Source: Methylobacterium sp. (GTDB lineage Bacteria > Pseudomonadota > Alphaproteobacteria > Rhizobiales > Beijerinckiaceae). From it: a stretch of DNA of 64,000 nt. The notes under the pieces are model-generated. The model had not been told where the DNA came from. It searched no databases and saw only the letters and a program-made list of their open reading frames with translations. Positions 26,777 through 34,921 of the stretch are shown here, one piece after another (position 1 is the first letter of the stretch; every line of letters begins with the position of its first letter). Both the position numbers and the translations under genes were made by a program. The stretch spans positions 1 to 64,000 of the forward strand of contig PNLY01000011.1 of assembly GCA_013823325.1 (NCBI GenBank), given 5' to 3'.

Positions 26777-28588
26777 ATGAAATCACATGCCTCCGGGCTG
26801 CGGCGCTCGCGCCTGCGCCAGTTCTTTCGCGTGGCCCTGCGGTTCTGGTCAGGCCAGAGTCGATTGCGGGCCTGGGGTCTCACCCTTGCGGTGCTGCTCT
26901 TCGTCGCTGCCCAGCTCGGCGCGGCGGTCGGCATCAACAGCTGGAACCGGTTGTTCTTCGATGCTCTGGAGAAGCGCGACCTCGACAAGATCTGGACGGC
27001 TGTCGGCTGGCTGCCGCTGATCGTCGCGGCATCGGCAGCATCGCTGTCCTGCCTGGTGATCAGCCGGATGCTGCTGCAGATGCGCTGGCGTGAATGGCTG
27101 ACCCATCGCCTCGCCGGCTGGTGGATTGCCGATCAGCGCTATTACCGGATGCAATTCGTCGTGCCCGACCAAAGCGCGCCGGAATACCGCATCGCTGAGG
27201 ATGTCCGCCTCTCCATCGAGCCATTGGTCGAATTCGCCATCGGCCTGCTCAGCGCCTTCGTCACGGCAGTGACCTTCGCCGCGATCCTCTGGCAGGTCGC
27301 GGGGGCGGCGCATTTCACACTCGGCGGGACTGCAATCGTCATCCCCAGTTACATGGCGCTCGCCGCGATCGTCTATGCGCTCGTCGCCTCGCTCGCGGCC
27401 TATTTCGCCGGCCGGCCCTTGGTGCCGCGCATCGCCGCCAAGAACGAGGCCGAGGCGCAGTTTCGCGCCGAGATGACGCGCCTGCGCGAGAACGCCGAAA
27501 GCATTGCCCTGATCAAGGGCGATGCCGATGAGCGTGATTCGGTCGGCGAGAATTATGGCCGTGTCGTCGCGGCCTGGCTGAAGGTGATCCGGCAGCAGGG
27601 CGTCATCGCCATCGTGCTCAACACCAATGGCGCGCTGTTCCCGATCGTGCCCCTGCTGCTGATCGCGCCGAAATACCTCTCCGGCGAAATCACGCTTGGC
27701 GCCGTCATGCAGGTGGTCGCCGCCTTCAGCGCGGTGCAGGCTGCGCTGATCTGGTTCGTCGACAACTTCGTCCGGCTGGCCGAGTGGTTCGCCTCGGTGA
27801 GGCGCGTCGACGAGCTGGCCGAAGCACTGGAGGCGCTCGATGTCGGCACGATCATGGAAGGCGAGACCCAGATCGAGCTGGGCGAGAGCGAGGATGGCGG
27901 CATCCATATCGCCGATCTCTCAATCGCCCACAGCAATGGGCGGATCGTCATCGCCGATGCGTCGATCGTGATCGCGGCGGGCGAGAAGGTGCTGGTCGCC
28001 GGCGAGAGCGGCTCGGGCAAGAGCACGCTGATCCGGGCGATTGCCGGCCTCTGGCCCTGGGGCGCAGGCTCGATCAAGCTGCCGCCGGGCAAGCGCATCG
28101 CCTTCGTGCCGCAGAAGCCCTATCTGCCGATCGGCACGCTGCGCGACGTGCTGCTCTATCCGGAAGCCGAGAGCCGCGTCGACGACGACACGGTCAGGGA
28201 TGCGCTGAAACGCTGCGGGCTCGCCTCGCTCGGCCAACGACTCGACGAAAAAGAGCGGTGGGACCAGACCCTGTCCGGCGGCGAGCGTCAGCGTATCGCC
28301 TTTGCGCGGCTGCTGATCCAGAAGCCCGACATCATCATCATGGACGAGGCGACGTCGGCACTCGACGAGGCCAGCCAGGATTCGCTGCTCGGGCTGATCG
28401 AGAGCGAGCTCTCCTATGCGACGATCATCAGCGTCGGGCATCGGCCGGGCCTCGAGGATTTCCACGAGCGCAAGATCACCTTCGAGAAGCGCGAGGCCGG
28501 TGCGCATCTGACCACGAAGCGCCTGACCCGGTCGCTCTGGCGCCTGTTCCGTCGACGCGAAGCCGCCAATGACAGCTCGGCCGCTTGA
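26777..28588 (+). CDS. SbmA/BacA-type ABC transporter (fused permease-ATPase)
   Basis: A 603-residue half transporter. Residues 25-340 hold six predicted membrane segments with the SbmA_BacA pattern (SWNRLFFDALEKRD, then a WREWLT and DQRYYRMQF region). The ATPase follows, with Walker A GESGSGKST (about residue 412), the signature LSGGERQRIAFARLL, and Walker B IIIMDEATSALDE. Relatives (YddA, BclA) import or handle peptides and very-long-chain lipids in rhizobia. The 3' end is basic and unusual in length (about 40 residues). It stands alone and is divergent from a Crp/Fnr gene. Confidence 0.9.
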   Translation: MKSHASGLRRSRLRQFFRVALRFWSGQSRLRAWGLTLAVLLFVAAQLGAAVGINSWNRLFFDALEKRDLDKIWTAVGWLPLIVAASAASLSCLVISRMLLQMRWREWLTHRLAGWWIADQRYYRMQFVVPDQSAPEYRIAEDVRLSIEPLVEFAIGLLSAFVTAVTFAAILWQVAGAAHFTLGGTAIVIPSYMALAAIVYALVASLAAYFAGRPLVPRIAAKNEAEAQFRAEMTRLRENAESIALIKGDADERDSVGENYGRVVAAWLKVIRQQGVIAIVLNTNGALFPIVPLLLIAPKYLSGEITLGAVMQVVAAFSAVQAALIWFVDNFVRLAEWFASVRRVDELAEALEALDVGTIMEGETQIELGESEDGGIHIADLSIAHSNGRIVIADASIVIAAGEKVLVAGESGSGKSTLIRAIAGLWPWGAGSIKLPPGKRIAFVPQKPYLPIGTLRDVLLYPEAESRVDDDTVRDALKRCGLASLGQRLDEKERWDQTLSGGERQRIAFARLLIQKPDIIIMDEATSALDEASQDSLLGLIESELSYATIISVGHRPGLEDFHERKITFEKREAGAHLTTKRLTRSLWRLFRRREAANDSSAA

Positions 28589-28700
28589 GAAAGAATCGGG
28601 ATCGCCGCGATTTCCGCCCAAAGCGGAACAATTCCCGGCCAGACGGGTTGAGAAGCCGTTCCGCCTTTCAAGAGCGACCACACGAACCGGGAGAGCGAAG

Positions 28701-28976
28701 ATGACCACCGCCAGCCTTGCCCCCTTCAAGCGCGCTGCCACCTTCTTCGGCGGCATGGCGCTGGTCGTGAGCGCCCTGACCATGGGCGCCTCGTTCCAGA
28801 ACGGCTTCGGCGAGAGCTCGGAAGCGGTGGCCCAGGCCAAGCTCCAGCGCGGCGCCCCGGCCGACGTCCAGTTCGCCGCGGTCAATCCCGCCGAGATGCG
28901 CCGCGACTTCGCTCACCGCGTCGTCCCGACCTCGCAGCGCGAGGCCAGCCTCAAGGGCAACACCGTCCTGCGTTGA
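28701..28976 (+). CDS. Small exported hypothetical protein (91 aa)
   Basis: GGGAGAGCGAAG precedes the ATG. A signal-anchor-like segment (ATFFGGMALVVSALTMGASF, residues 11-30) is followed by a soluble tail ending in Leu-Arg. The codon usage and ribosome site support a real gene. A terminator at 29084-29107 follows after about 110 bases. No family is recognised. The location is the periplasm or the outer face of the inner membrane. Confidence 0.7.
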   Translation: MTTASLAPFKRAATFFGGMALVVSALTMGASFQNGFGESSEAVAQAKLQRGAPADVQFAAVNPAEMRRDFAHRVVPTSQREASLKGNTVLR

Positions 28977-29083
28977 GCTTTACCCCGCCGCGTTGTCTTT
29001 ACGCGAACCGTTTCCCGCGTCGCTCGAAATGCGTTCGGCGGAACCGATCCGCCGCTCGCGCGTAGTTCATCCGCCTGATCAGC

Positions 29084-29107
29084 AAAGCCGCCGCGAGGCG
29101 GCTTTTT
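29084..29107 (+). terminator. Rho-independent terminator
   Basis: AAAGCCGCC, a GCGA loop, GGCGGCTTTTT: an 8-bp GC-rich stem followed by five T. It ends the 28701-28976 unit before the transglutaminase-like gene. Confidence 0.85.
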
Positions 29108-29145
29108 CCGTGACGGTGAGGTATGATGAACCGGCTGGGGACCAG

Positions 29146-30018
29146 ATGTATCTGCGCATTCGCCACGCGACGACTTATCGCTATGCCGAACCGGTCGTCT
29201 TCGGCCCGCACCGGTTGATGCTGCGGCCGCGCGATTCCTTCGATCTGCGCGTCATCGATACGGCGATCGCGATCTCGCCGCAGGCGAGCCTGCGCTGGAT
29301 GCACGACGCCTATGGCAATCCCGTCGCTATGGCGAGCTTCGCCGGTGCTTCGGATACGCTCGAGATCGTCAGCGAGCTCGTCATCCAGCGCTTCGGTTCG
29401 GCCCTGCCCCGCACCAAGGTCGAGCCCGACATCGAGAGCTCCGAGATCAGCTATACACCGGCCGAGCGCGCCGTGCTCCAGCCTTATCTCGACCTCGCCG
29501 CCGCCGATCCCGATGGTGCGCTCGACGCCTGGCTGCAGGCGTTCCGAACCCGGCTCAATGGCGGTCATCTGCTGCGCGCTTTGGCGCATGAGATCTATGC
29601 CAGCCTGCACTATGCGGTGCGCTTCGATGAAGGCACCCAGCATCCGCTCGACACGCTGCGGATGGGAGCGGGTTCCTGCCGCGACTATGCTTGGCTGTTC
29701 ATCGAGCTGGCGCGCCGGCTCGGCTTCGCCGCGCGTTTCGTCACCGGTTACATCCACGAGCGCTCGCCGGAAGGTGCGGGGATGACGTCCGTGGCCGGGC
29801 TGACCCACGCCTGGGCCGATGTCTTCATCCCCAATGACGGCTGGGTCGAATTCGATCCGACCAACGACCTCGTCGCCGACCGGCAATTGCTGCGGGTCGC
29901 GGTCGCGCGGGTACCGGAAGACGCCTCGCCGGTGGCCGGGAGCTATGTCGGGCCGGCCGGCGCCTTCCTCGGGCTCAGCGTCGGCGTCGCGATCACGCCG
30001 GCGGATGGGCCGGGCTGA
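29146..30018 (+). CDS. Transglutaminase-like cysteine protease family protein
   Basis: 290 residues from ATG 29146. The N-terminal beta domain opens with the family pattern LRIRHATTYRYAEPV. The transglutaminase core has the catalytic Cys in MGAGSCRDYAWLF, His in LTHAWADVF, and Asp in VEFDPTND. Proteins of this kind are soluble cysteine proteases or amidases, often in operons for alpha-E and circularly permuted ATP-grasp proteins; those partners are absent here. The last 76 bases overlap the convergent kinase gene on the other strand. Confidence 0.9.
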   Translation: MYLRIRHATTYRYAEPVVFGPHRLMLRPRDSFDLRVIDTAIAISPQASLRWMHDAYGNPVAMASFAGASDTLEIVSELVIQRFGSALPRTKVEPDIESSEISYTPAERAVLQPYLDLAAADPDGALDAWLQAFRTRLNGGHLLRALAHEIYASLHYAVRFDEGTQHPLDTLRMGAGSCRDYAWLFIELARRLGFAARFVTGYIHERSPEGAGMTSVAGLTHAWADVFIPNDGWVEFDPTNDLVADRQLLRVAVARVPEDASPVAGSYVGPAGAFLGLSVGVAITPADGPG

Positions 30019-31673
30019 ATCGCGTCGTTCCGGCGCGGAGCGCCGTGGCTCAGGCGCCAGACGCCGAGGCTACGCCCCTGCGGGGGGCTGATCTCGATCG
30101 CCTCGATCTGCATCAGCAGACCGGCGAACAGGCGCGGCGGCGCGATCTGGGTGGTGTCACGGTCCGTGCTGATGGCAATGTCGATGATGCCGTCGCCGGC
30201 CGCGGTCACGGCGAGTTCGAGGCCGATGCCGGGGGCGGCGCGCAGCGCCCGGCTGACCACGTCGACGATCAGAAAGCCGAGCGGGATGATCCGGTCGATC
30301 GGTAGGGCGGCCTGCGTCTCGATGCGGCTTTCCAGCCGCTGGCCACGGGCGAGGATCAAGCTGGAGACCATGGCGACGACATCGTCGAGGAAGAGGTCGA
30401 TCCGCACCGGCTGCATCTCGCCATCGGCAAGGGTGAAGCGATAGGCGGCCGAGAGCACGTGGACGCGGCACTCCGCGTCGGAGAGCGCCATCCGTGCCTC
30501 GCCTTGGTGGTTGCGCTTGGCGAGTCCGATATAGCTCTGCACCACCTGCAGGCTGTTCTTGACCCGGTGATGCAACTCGCGAACCAGGAAACGATTGTCG
30601 TCGAGCGCGAGCCTGAGCTTGCTCTGACGCACCTCCTGCTCGTCGACCATCGCGTTGAAGGCCTCGGCGACGCTGCGGATATCGCGCGGCATCTCGTCCG
30701 AGAGCGGGACGCGGGCGCTGGCCGAGGTGGAGCGGGCTCGGGCCGTCGTCTCGATGCCGCGCAGCCAGCGCACGCAATGCTGATCGATCGCCTTCATGTA
30801 GACGAGCCCGAGCAGGGTGAGGGTCAGCAACGGCGCGAGCAGCAGGGTATAGAATTGCGTCTTTGCGGCCTGCTCGGCCGTGCCGTCGAAGCTCACCACG
30901 ACATAGAGTTCAGGTTCGGCCACCATCCGGGCGGCATAGGTGCGGCTCGGCCCGCCGCGGCTCGGCGCGGACCAGTGCGCGGCCTGATCGGGCACGGTCT
31001 CGGCCCTGGGAAGCCACGAGGCGTCGGCCTGTGCGCCGCCGCGCGCAACCACGACGTCGCCGCCGCGTCGCAGCAGTGCCGCCATCATGCCCTTGTCGCT
31101 GCTGCCGAGGTCGAAGGTGTCGTCGAGCGGATCGGGCTTGCTGAGCAGGAGCGCGTCGCCTCCGTCGAACTCGCTGTAGATGGCGAGGAAGGAGCGGCCC
31201 GCGATCGTGACCTGGCCGTAGCGGGCTTTCGTGAATTCGGTGCCGCCCCACAGCTTGATGGGGGGGCGCGTGGCGAGCTGATCGGCGACAGCGGTGAGTT
31301 CGCCGGGCGGGATGCTGCCGTCGAGCCTGCCGACGCAGTCTGGCCGGCCACCCACCCGCAGCAGCACGGCCTCATAGCCCGAGACCGCGGCGAGCGCCTT
31401 CTCGGCGATGCGGTCGCACATATCCGGTGGTGGCGAGACAGCCCGGATCGTCGCGGCGCTGGCGACGAGCGAGCGCAGAGCGCCGCGATACCAGACGCGG
31501 GCGCGCACAGCGAAGTCGTCCGCCGCGCGCATCTGCGAGGTCTCGATCGCCTCGAACACGGTCCGATAGGTCGCAACCGCCGCCGCCGCCGTCAGGCAGG
31601 CGATCGGCAGGACGATCGCGACCATCAGTGCCAGCAGGCGGCCGCGGACCGTCCTGAACAGCGAGAGGGCCAT
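29943..31673 (-). CDS. Membrane sensor kinase (HisKA_2 type) with degenerate ATPase domain
   Basis: 576 residues. A membrane segment (about 12-34), a periplasmic sensor part (35-272), a second membrane segment (274-293) and a HAMP-like linker are followed by the phosphoacceptor helix VRELHHRVKNSLQVVQSY (His368/His369). In the ATPase region the N box, usually NELxxNAxKH, reads VDVVSRALRA (about 470-479), and no DxGxG motif follows. It is encoded just downstream of ecfG, where PhyK-type kinases occur. It may act as a phosphatase, a sensor partner, or need another kinase. The 3' end overlaps the transglutaminase gene. Confidence 0.85.
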   Translation of the reverse strand: MALSLFRTVRGRLLALMVAIVLPIACLTAAAAVATYRTVFEAIETSQMRAADDFAVRARVWYRGALRSLVASAATIRAVSPPPDMCDRIAEKALAAVSGYEAVLLRVGGRPDCVGRLDGSIPPGELTAVADQLATRPPIKLWGGTEFTKARYGQVTIAGRSFLAIYSEFDGGDALLLSKPDPLDDTFDLGSSDKGMMAALLRRGGDVVVARGGAQADASWLPRAETVPDQAAHWSAPSRGGPSRTYAARMVAEPELYVVVSFDGTAEQAAKTQFYTLLLAPLLTLTLLGLVYMKAIDQHCVRWLRGIETTARARSTSASARVPLSDEMPRDIRSVAEAFNAMVDEQEVRQSKLRLALDDNRFLVRELHHRVKNSLQVVQSYIGLAKRNHQGEARMALSDAECRVHVLSAAYRFTLADGEMQPVRIDLFLDDVVAMVSSLILARGQRLESRIETQAALPIDRIIPLGFLIVDVVSRALRAAPGIGLELAVTAAGDGIIDIAISTDRDTTQIAPPRLFAGLLMQIEAIEISPPQGRSLGVWRLSHGAPRRNDAIQPGPSAGVIATPTLSPRKAPAGPT

Positions 31674-31682
31674 CAGATCACG

Positions 31683-31713
31683 ATGATTCTGGATCGAACC
31701 GATCCAGAATCAT
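31683..31713. repeat. 13-bp perfect inverted repeat between ecfG and kinase
   Basis: ATGATTCTGGATC (31683-31695) and GATCCAGAATCAT (31701-31713) flank GAACC. It lies directly upstream of the kinase start on the minus strand. There is no T-run, so an operator, an RNA hairpin over the translation start or a dispersed palindrome are all possible. Confidence 0.7.
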
Positions 31714-31738
31714 AAAATGTGATCGATTGCAATAATTT

Positions 31739-31787
31739 AGAGCAGGATTTCTGCGAAAACCGGTTCCCACTTTTCGCATCCTGCTCT
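31739..31787. repeat. RPE-type intergenic palindrome
   Basis: AGAGCAGGAT (31739-31748) and ATCCTGCTCT (31778-31787) enclose GCGAAAA and TTTTCGC arms. This is the typical Rhizobiales intergenic palindrome built on the GAGCAGGAT core. Its end overlaps the ecfG stop codon. Confidence 0.8.
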
Positions 31788-32346
31788 AGCTGCCGACGGT
31801 TTCAGGTCCGGCGCGCTGGACGGCCGCGGTGATCCGGCGATCGGGGCCGAGATCGTCGACGCCGCCGATGGACAGGAGCTCCGCCAGCTTGGCGCGTGCC
31901 CGGTTGACGCGGCTCTTGATCGTGCCGATCGCGACGCCGCAGATCTCGGCGGTCTCCTCATAGGACAGCCCGGTGGCACCGACCATGATCAGGACCTCGC
32001 GCTGCTCCTCGGGGAGCTTGGCCAGCGCCTTGCGGAAATCGGCGAGGTCGAGATGACTCTCCTGGTTGCCATGGGTCGCGAGCCGGTCGGCATAGGTGCC
32101 TTCGCTGTCCTGTACTTCCCGCCCGCGCTTGCGGTAGAGCGAGTAATAGGTGTTGCGCAGGATGGTGAAGAGCCAGGCCCGCAGGCTGGTGCCGGGCTGG
32201 AACTTCTCGGCGTTACCCCAGGCCTTGAGCAGCGTGTCCTGAACCAGGTCGTCGGCAAGCTGCATCGAGCCCGAGAGCGACGCTGCGAACGCGCGCAGAT
32301 TCGGAATCTCGGCGATCAGCCCGTCCTTGAAGTCAGCTGCGCTCAT
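31786..32346 (-). CDS. ecfG: General stress sigma factor EcfG
   Basis: A 186-residue ECF sigma factor of the EcfG (ECF15) group. Region 2 includes QLADDLVQDTLLKAW and GTSLRAWLFTILRNTYYSLY. Region 4 includes LPEEQREVLIMVGATGLSYE and EICGVAIGTIKSRVNRARAKL. It directs RNA polymerase to GGAAC/CGTT promoters and is held by NepR until phosphorylated PhyR takes NepR away. Its start overlaps the nepR end by 14 bases. A consensus promoter at 32675-32699 indicates autoregulation. Confidence 0.95.
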   Translation of the reverse strand: MSAADFKDGLIAEIPNLRAFAASLSGSMQLADDLVQDTLLKAWGNAEKFQPGTSLRAWLFTILRNTYYSLYRKRGREVQDSEGTYADRLATHGNQESHLDLADFRKALAKLPEEQREVLIMVGATGLSYEETAEICGVAIGTIKSRVNRARAKLAELLSIGGVDDLGPDRRITAAVQRAGPETVGS

Positions 32347-32557
32347 CAGAGCCGCCTCCAGACTTCAGGCGCCGTTCGGTGTCTTCGAGCTGGGCCAGCA
32401 GCACCAGGAACCGGTCGGGAACCGGCGCATTGATCAGATCATCATAATGCGCCTTGAGGGACCGGCCGATCGATTCCTGCACGCGCGGGTCGAGCATCAT
32501 CTCGTCGTCCGGCTCGGCTTTGGCCGCTTCGGGCGGATCGGCATTCATCAGATTCAT
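32333..32557 (-). CDS. nepR: Anti-sigma factor NepR
   Basis: 74 residues. ATG 32557 follows GGAGCGAGGG. The conserved core lies in residues 22-60: DPRVQESIGRSLKAHYDDLI, then APVPDRFLVLLAQLE. This is the two-helix segment that binds both EcfG and the sigma-like domain of PhyR. It overlaps ecfG by 14 bases and is divergent from phyR, the standard arrangement in Hyphomicrobiales. The acidic N-terminus and charged C-terminus are variable in the family. Confidence 0.93.
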   Translation of the reverse strand: MNLMNADPPEAAKAEPDDEMMLDPRVQESIGRSLKAHYDDLINAPVPDRFLVLLAQLEDTERRLKSGGGSDERS

Positions 32558-32889
32558 GATCCCTCGCTCCATTGGCATGCCGACAGTGCCGCCGATCACA
32601 CCCAACCACGCCACGCACGCTCGTTGACACGCTTGCGCGCGACTGCCCCGAAACGCACCTTCATTCGGCACAATAACGAGGCCGAAAACAAAAGGTTCCT
32701 TCGGGAACAAAAAATAATTTTCTTGTCATAACAGGGACTTGAGTGCTCTTCTCCAGCAACTTTGGTTGGAGCCGGATCTCGCTGGATCGGAAGCCCGGTC
32801 GGTGAATCCGTCTCTCGATTTTGGATAGAGCCCGACCCGATCAGCTTGCGTTGAAAGCCGATCGGGCTGGACTCGTGGGGGATAGCAAG
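32558..32889. other. Divergent nepR-phyR intergenic region
   Basis: 332 bases. A consensus EcfG promoter for nepR-ecfG lies at 32675-32699 (minus strand). The middle (about 32690-32740) is AT-rich. No consensus EcfG promoter faces phyR; GGAAC at 32704-32708 has no CGTT at the right distance. Confidence 0.7.
32675..32699 (-). promoter_or_regulatory. EcfG-type promoter of nepR-ecfG
   Basis: On the minus strand GGAAC (32699-32695), 16 bases, then CGTT (32678-32675). This is the full EcfG consensus, 118 bases upstream of the nepR start. Confidence 0.85.
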
Positions 32890-33684
32890 ATGTCGATCGC
32901 CACTGAAATTGCACCGCATTTGCCGTATCTACGCCGCTTCGCCCGCGCGCTGAGCGGAACCCAGGCGGGCGGAGACGCCTATGTCGTCGCTACGCTGGAA
33001 GCGCTGATCGCCGATCCCGGCACCTTCCCGCGCGAGCTCGGCCCGCGGGTCGGCCTCTACCGGCTGTTCCTGCAGATGTGGTCGTCGGTGGGGCTCAACA
33101 CCCAGGCCCCGGCGCCCGAAGCCGAACGTTCCGCCGCCGAGCGCAATCTCGACGCGTTGACGCCGCGTTCGCGCCAGGCCTTCCTGCTGCGGACGGTCGA
33201 GGGCTTTCCTATCGAGGAGGTCGCCCAGGTCATGAACATCTCCAGCAGCGACGCAGCCGCTCTCGTCCAGACGGCCGGCCAGGAGATCGCCGAGCAGGTT
33301 GCCACCGACGTGCTGATCATCGAGGACGAACCGATCATCGCCCTCGACATCGAGACCATGGTTGAGGAGCTCGGCCACAGGGTCACCGGCGTCGCCAGGA
33401 CGCATCGCGAGGCGATCGCGCTGGTCGCCAAGAAGCGGCCGGGCCTGGTGCTGGCCGACATCCAGCTCGCCGATGGCAGCTCCGGCCTCGAGGCGGTCAA
33501 CGAGATCCTCAGTGCGATCGAGGTGCCGGTGATCTTCATCACCGCCTATCCCGAGCGGCTGCTTACCGGTGACCGTCCGGAGCCGGCCTTCCTGATCACC
33601 AAGCCGTTCCAGCCGGAAGCGGTGAAGGCTGCGATCAGCCAGGCGCTGTTCTTCGATCGGCGCGCCGGCCGCAAGGCTGCCTGA
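32890..33684 (+). CDS. phyR: Response regulator PhyR (anti-anti-sigma factor)
   Basis: 264 residues from ATG 32890 (GGGGGATAG upstream). The N-terminal 135 residues form the EcfG-like domain (LPYLRRFARALSG; LTPRSRQAFLLRTVEGFPIE) that mimics a sigma factor and traps NepR. The receiver domain follows, with the acidic pair Glu145/Asp146 (IIEDEPIIALDIE), phosphorylation site Asp190 (VLADIQLAD) and Lys238 (ITKPF). When phosphorylated it opens and releases EcfG. It is divergent from nepR-ecfG. Confidence 0.95.
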   Translation: MSIATEIAPHLPYLRRFARALSGTQAGGDAYVVATLEALIADPGTFPRELGPRVGLYRLFLQMWSSVGLNTQAPAPEAERSAAERNLDALTPRSRQAFLLRTVEGFPIEEVAQVMNISSSDAAALVQTAGQEIAEQVATDVLIIEDEPIIALDIETMVEELGHRVTGVARTHREAIALVAKKRPGLVLADIQLADGSSGLEAVNEILSAIEVPVIFITAYPERLLTGDRPEPAFLITKPFQPEAVKAAISQALFFDRRAGRKAA

Positions 33685-33704
33685 CCCGCCGATCGAGGTG
33701 ACCG

Positions 33705-33730
33705 GGAACAAATCGGCCATCCCTCGCGTT
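33705..33730 (+). promoter_or_regulatory. EcfG-type promoter before a 23-residue peptide gene
   Basis: GGAAC (33705-33709), 17 bases, CGTT (33727-33730). It lies 21 bases after the phyR stop and 33 bases before the peptide start. Confidence 0.8.
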
Positions 33731-33763
33731 GCCCCGGCCCGGGCGATGCGAAGGAGATCGGTC

Positions 33764-33835
33764 ATGTCCATGGCTCTGCTGGCGGCGCTGATCGTCGCGG
33801 CCTCGCTCACGGTCCTGTTCACGGCTGTCGGCTGA
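33764..33835 (+). CDS. 23-residue single-span membrane peptide
   Basis: ATG 33764 follows AAGGAGATCGGTC, an excellent ribosome site. The peptide is 23 residues long and nearly all hydrophobic (Met-Ser-Met, then Ala/Leu/Ile/Val, ending Ala-Val-Gly), enough for one membrane helix. A consensus EcfG promoter lies 33 bases upstream, so it is probably a stress-induced small membrane protein. The extensin-like gene begins 4 bases after its stop and may be in the same transcript, in which case the peptide could also act as a leader. No function is known to me. Confidence 0.65.
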   Translation: MSMALLAALIVAASLTVLFTAVG

Positions 33836-33839
33836 ACCT

Positions 33840-34625
33840 ATGCGTCGACGCTGGCTCATAGGGCGGGGGTGTTGGGTATTCGTCATCGTCGCCGCCGGGC
33901 TGACCGGCGCCGAACACGCGCGCAGCCGTGAAGCGCAGCCGGGGAGCGCGCCGCGGCCTCCGCCACGCCCCGCGTCCTTGCAAAAGCCTGTTTCGGCTCC
34001 GCCGGCCACGTCGCCGGTGGAGAAGCCCATCGTCGTGACGCAGGATAGCGCCTGCATGCGAATGCTCGCAGGCGTGGCTGGGAACCGGATTCGTCCGGCT
34101 CCATCGGGCGCAAAACCCGAGCCGGAGGGTTGCCGCGTGGACGATCCGGTCGTGGTCGAGGCGCTGGCGGTACGGACGGCCGATGGCCCCGGCCAGGTGA
34201 GGCTGCTGCCGCCGCCGACAGTGAGCTGCGAACTCGCGCGGGCGGTCTCGCTCTGGCTCGACACCAGCCTGCAGCCTTTGGCGCGGGGAGCGTTCGGACG
34301 GGAGTTGACGGCACTACATGTCGGCGGCGGGCATGAATGCCGGCGACGCAATCGTCAGGCGCAAGGGCAGCTCAGCGAGCATGCCACGGGAAAAGCGCTC
34401 GACATCTTCTCTTTTCAGCTCGGCGAGGAGAAGCAGGGCGGAGTGGCCGTGTCGGTCGAACAGCCGAAGGGCCTGGAGCAGAGCCGTTTCCTGGACGGCG
34501 TCCGCCAATCGGCTTGCGGTGCCTTCATGACCGTCCTCGGCCCGGGCTCGGATGCTGCCCACGCCAATCATCTTCATGTCGACATTCAACAGCGCAGGGC
34601 GGCTTCGAGCCGCTTCTGCCAATGA
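33840..34625 (+). CDS. Extensin-like C-terminal domain protein
   Basis: 261 residues. A membrane anchor or signal segment (WVFVIVAAGLTGAEHA, residues 12-27) is followed by a Pro-rich linker (about 35-65) and the extensin-like C-terminal domain (about 70-261). Family hallmarks are CxxxL near residue 72, the CELARAVSLWLD segment, HVGGGHECRRRN, SEHATGKALDI and a final HANHLHVD. The His/Asp pattern recalls metal-dependent peptidoglycan peptidases. It starts 4 bases after the small peptide gene and so probably shares its EcfG promoter. Confidence 0.85.
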   Translation: MRRRWLIGRGCWVFVIVAAGLTGAEHARSREAQPGSAPRPPPRPASLQKPVSAPPATSPVEKPIVVTQDSACMRMLAGVAGNRIRPAPSGAKPEPEGCRVDDPVVVEALAVRTADGPGQVRLLPPPTVSCELARAVSLWLDTSLQPLARGAFGRELTALHVGGGHECRRRNRQAQGQLSEHATGKALDIFSFQLGEEKQGGVAVSVEQPKGLEQSRFLDGVRQSACGAFMTVLGPGSDAAHANHLHVDIQQRRAASSRFCQ

Positions 34626-34638
34626 TCCCGGTGAAAAC

Positions 34639-34881
34639 CTATGACGCGATCGTGAAGACGCCGTCCGGCGCGTCGGACTGCGCCGCGGCCGGCGGCGAAC
34701 GCCTACCGTTCGACCAGTTCTCGCGTCGATGGGCCAGCTCGGCCAGCGCCGAATCATGGTCGAAACCCTCGCGCAGAAGTTGTTCGAGCTCCCAGAATGG
34801 CGGAAGATCACGCGCCAGCTTGGGAGTGGGGAAGATCTGCACCGGGATGGTCCGTCCTTGCTTTTGCATTCGCGCGTCCAC
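34639..34881 (-). CDS. Hypothetical stress-associated protein (80 aa)
   Basis: Start at GTG 34881 or ATG 34869; the second leaves a more realistic leader. The product is soluble, Arg-rich and helical in the middle (ARDLPPFWELEQLLREGFDH). Support comes from a full-consensus EcfG promoter ending 16 bases upstream of the GTG. The gene converges on the extensin-like gene, 13 bases away. No family is recognised. Confidence 0.6.
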   Translation of the reverse strand: MDARMQKQGRTIPVQIFPTPKLARDLPPFWELEQLLREGFDHDSALAELAHRRENWSNGRRSPPAAAQSDAPDGVFTIAS

Positions 34882-34896
34882 TGGTCAGTTCCCGTC

Positions 34897-34921
34897 AACG
34901 CAAGCACCGGATTGAGGTTCC
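34897..34921 (-). promoter_or_regulatory. EcfG-type promoter of the 80-residue protein
   Basis: On the minus strand GGAAC (34921-34917), 16 bases, CGTT (34900-34897). A weaker look-alike (GGAAC-N16-CGCT, 34932-34956) points the other way toward the DUF992 gene. Confidence 0.75.

Noticed and set aside
29040-29064. EcfG-like sequence GGAAC-N16-CGTA before the transglutaminase gene
   Set aside because: The -10 element differs from CGTT, and a strong terminator lies only about 20 bases downstream, so it would not drive the gene.
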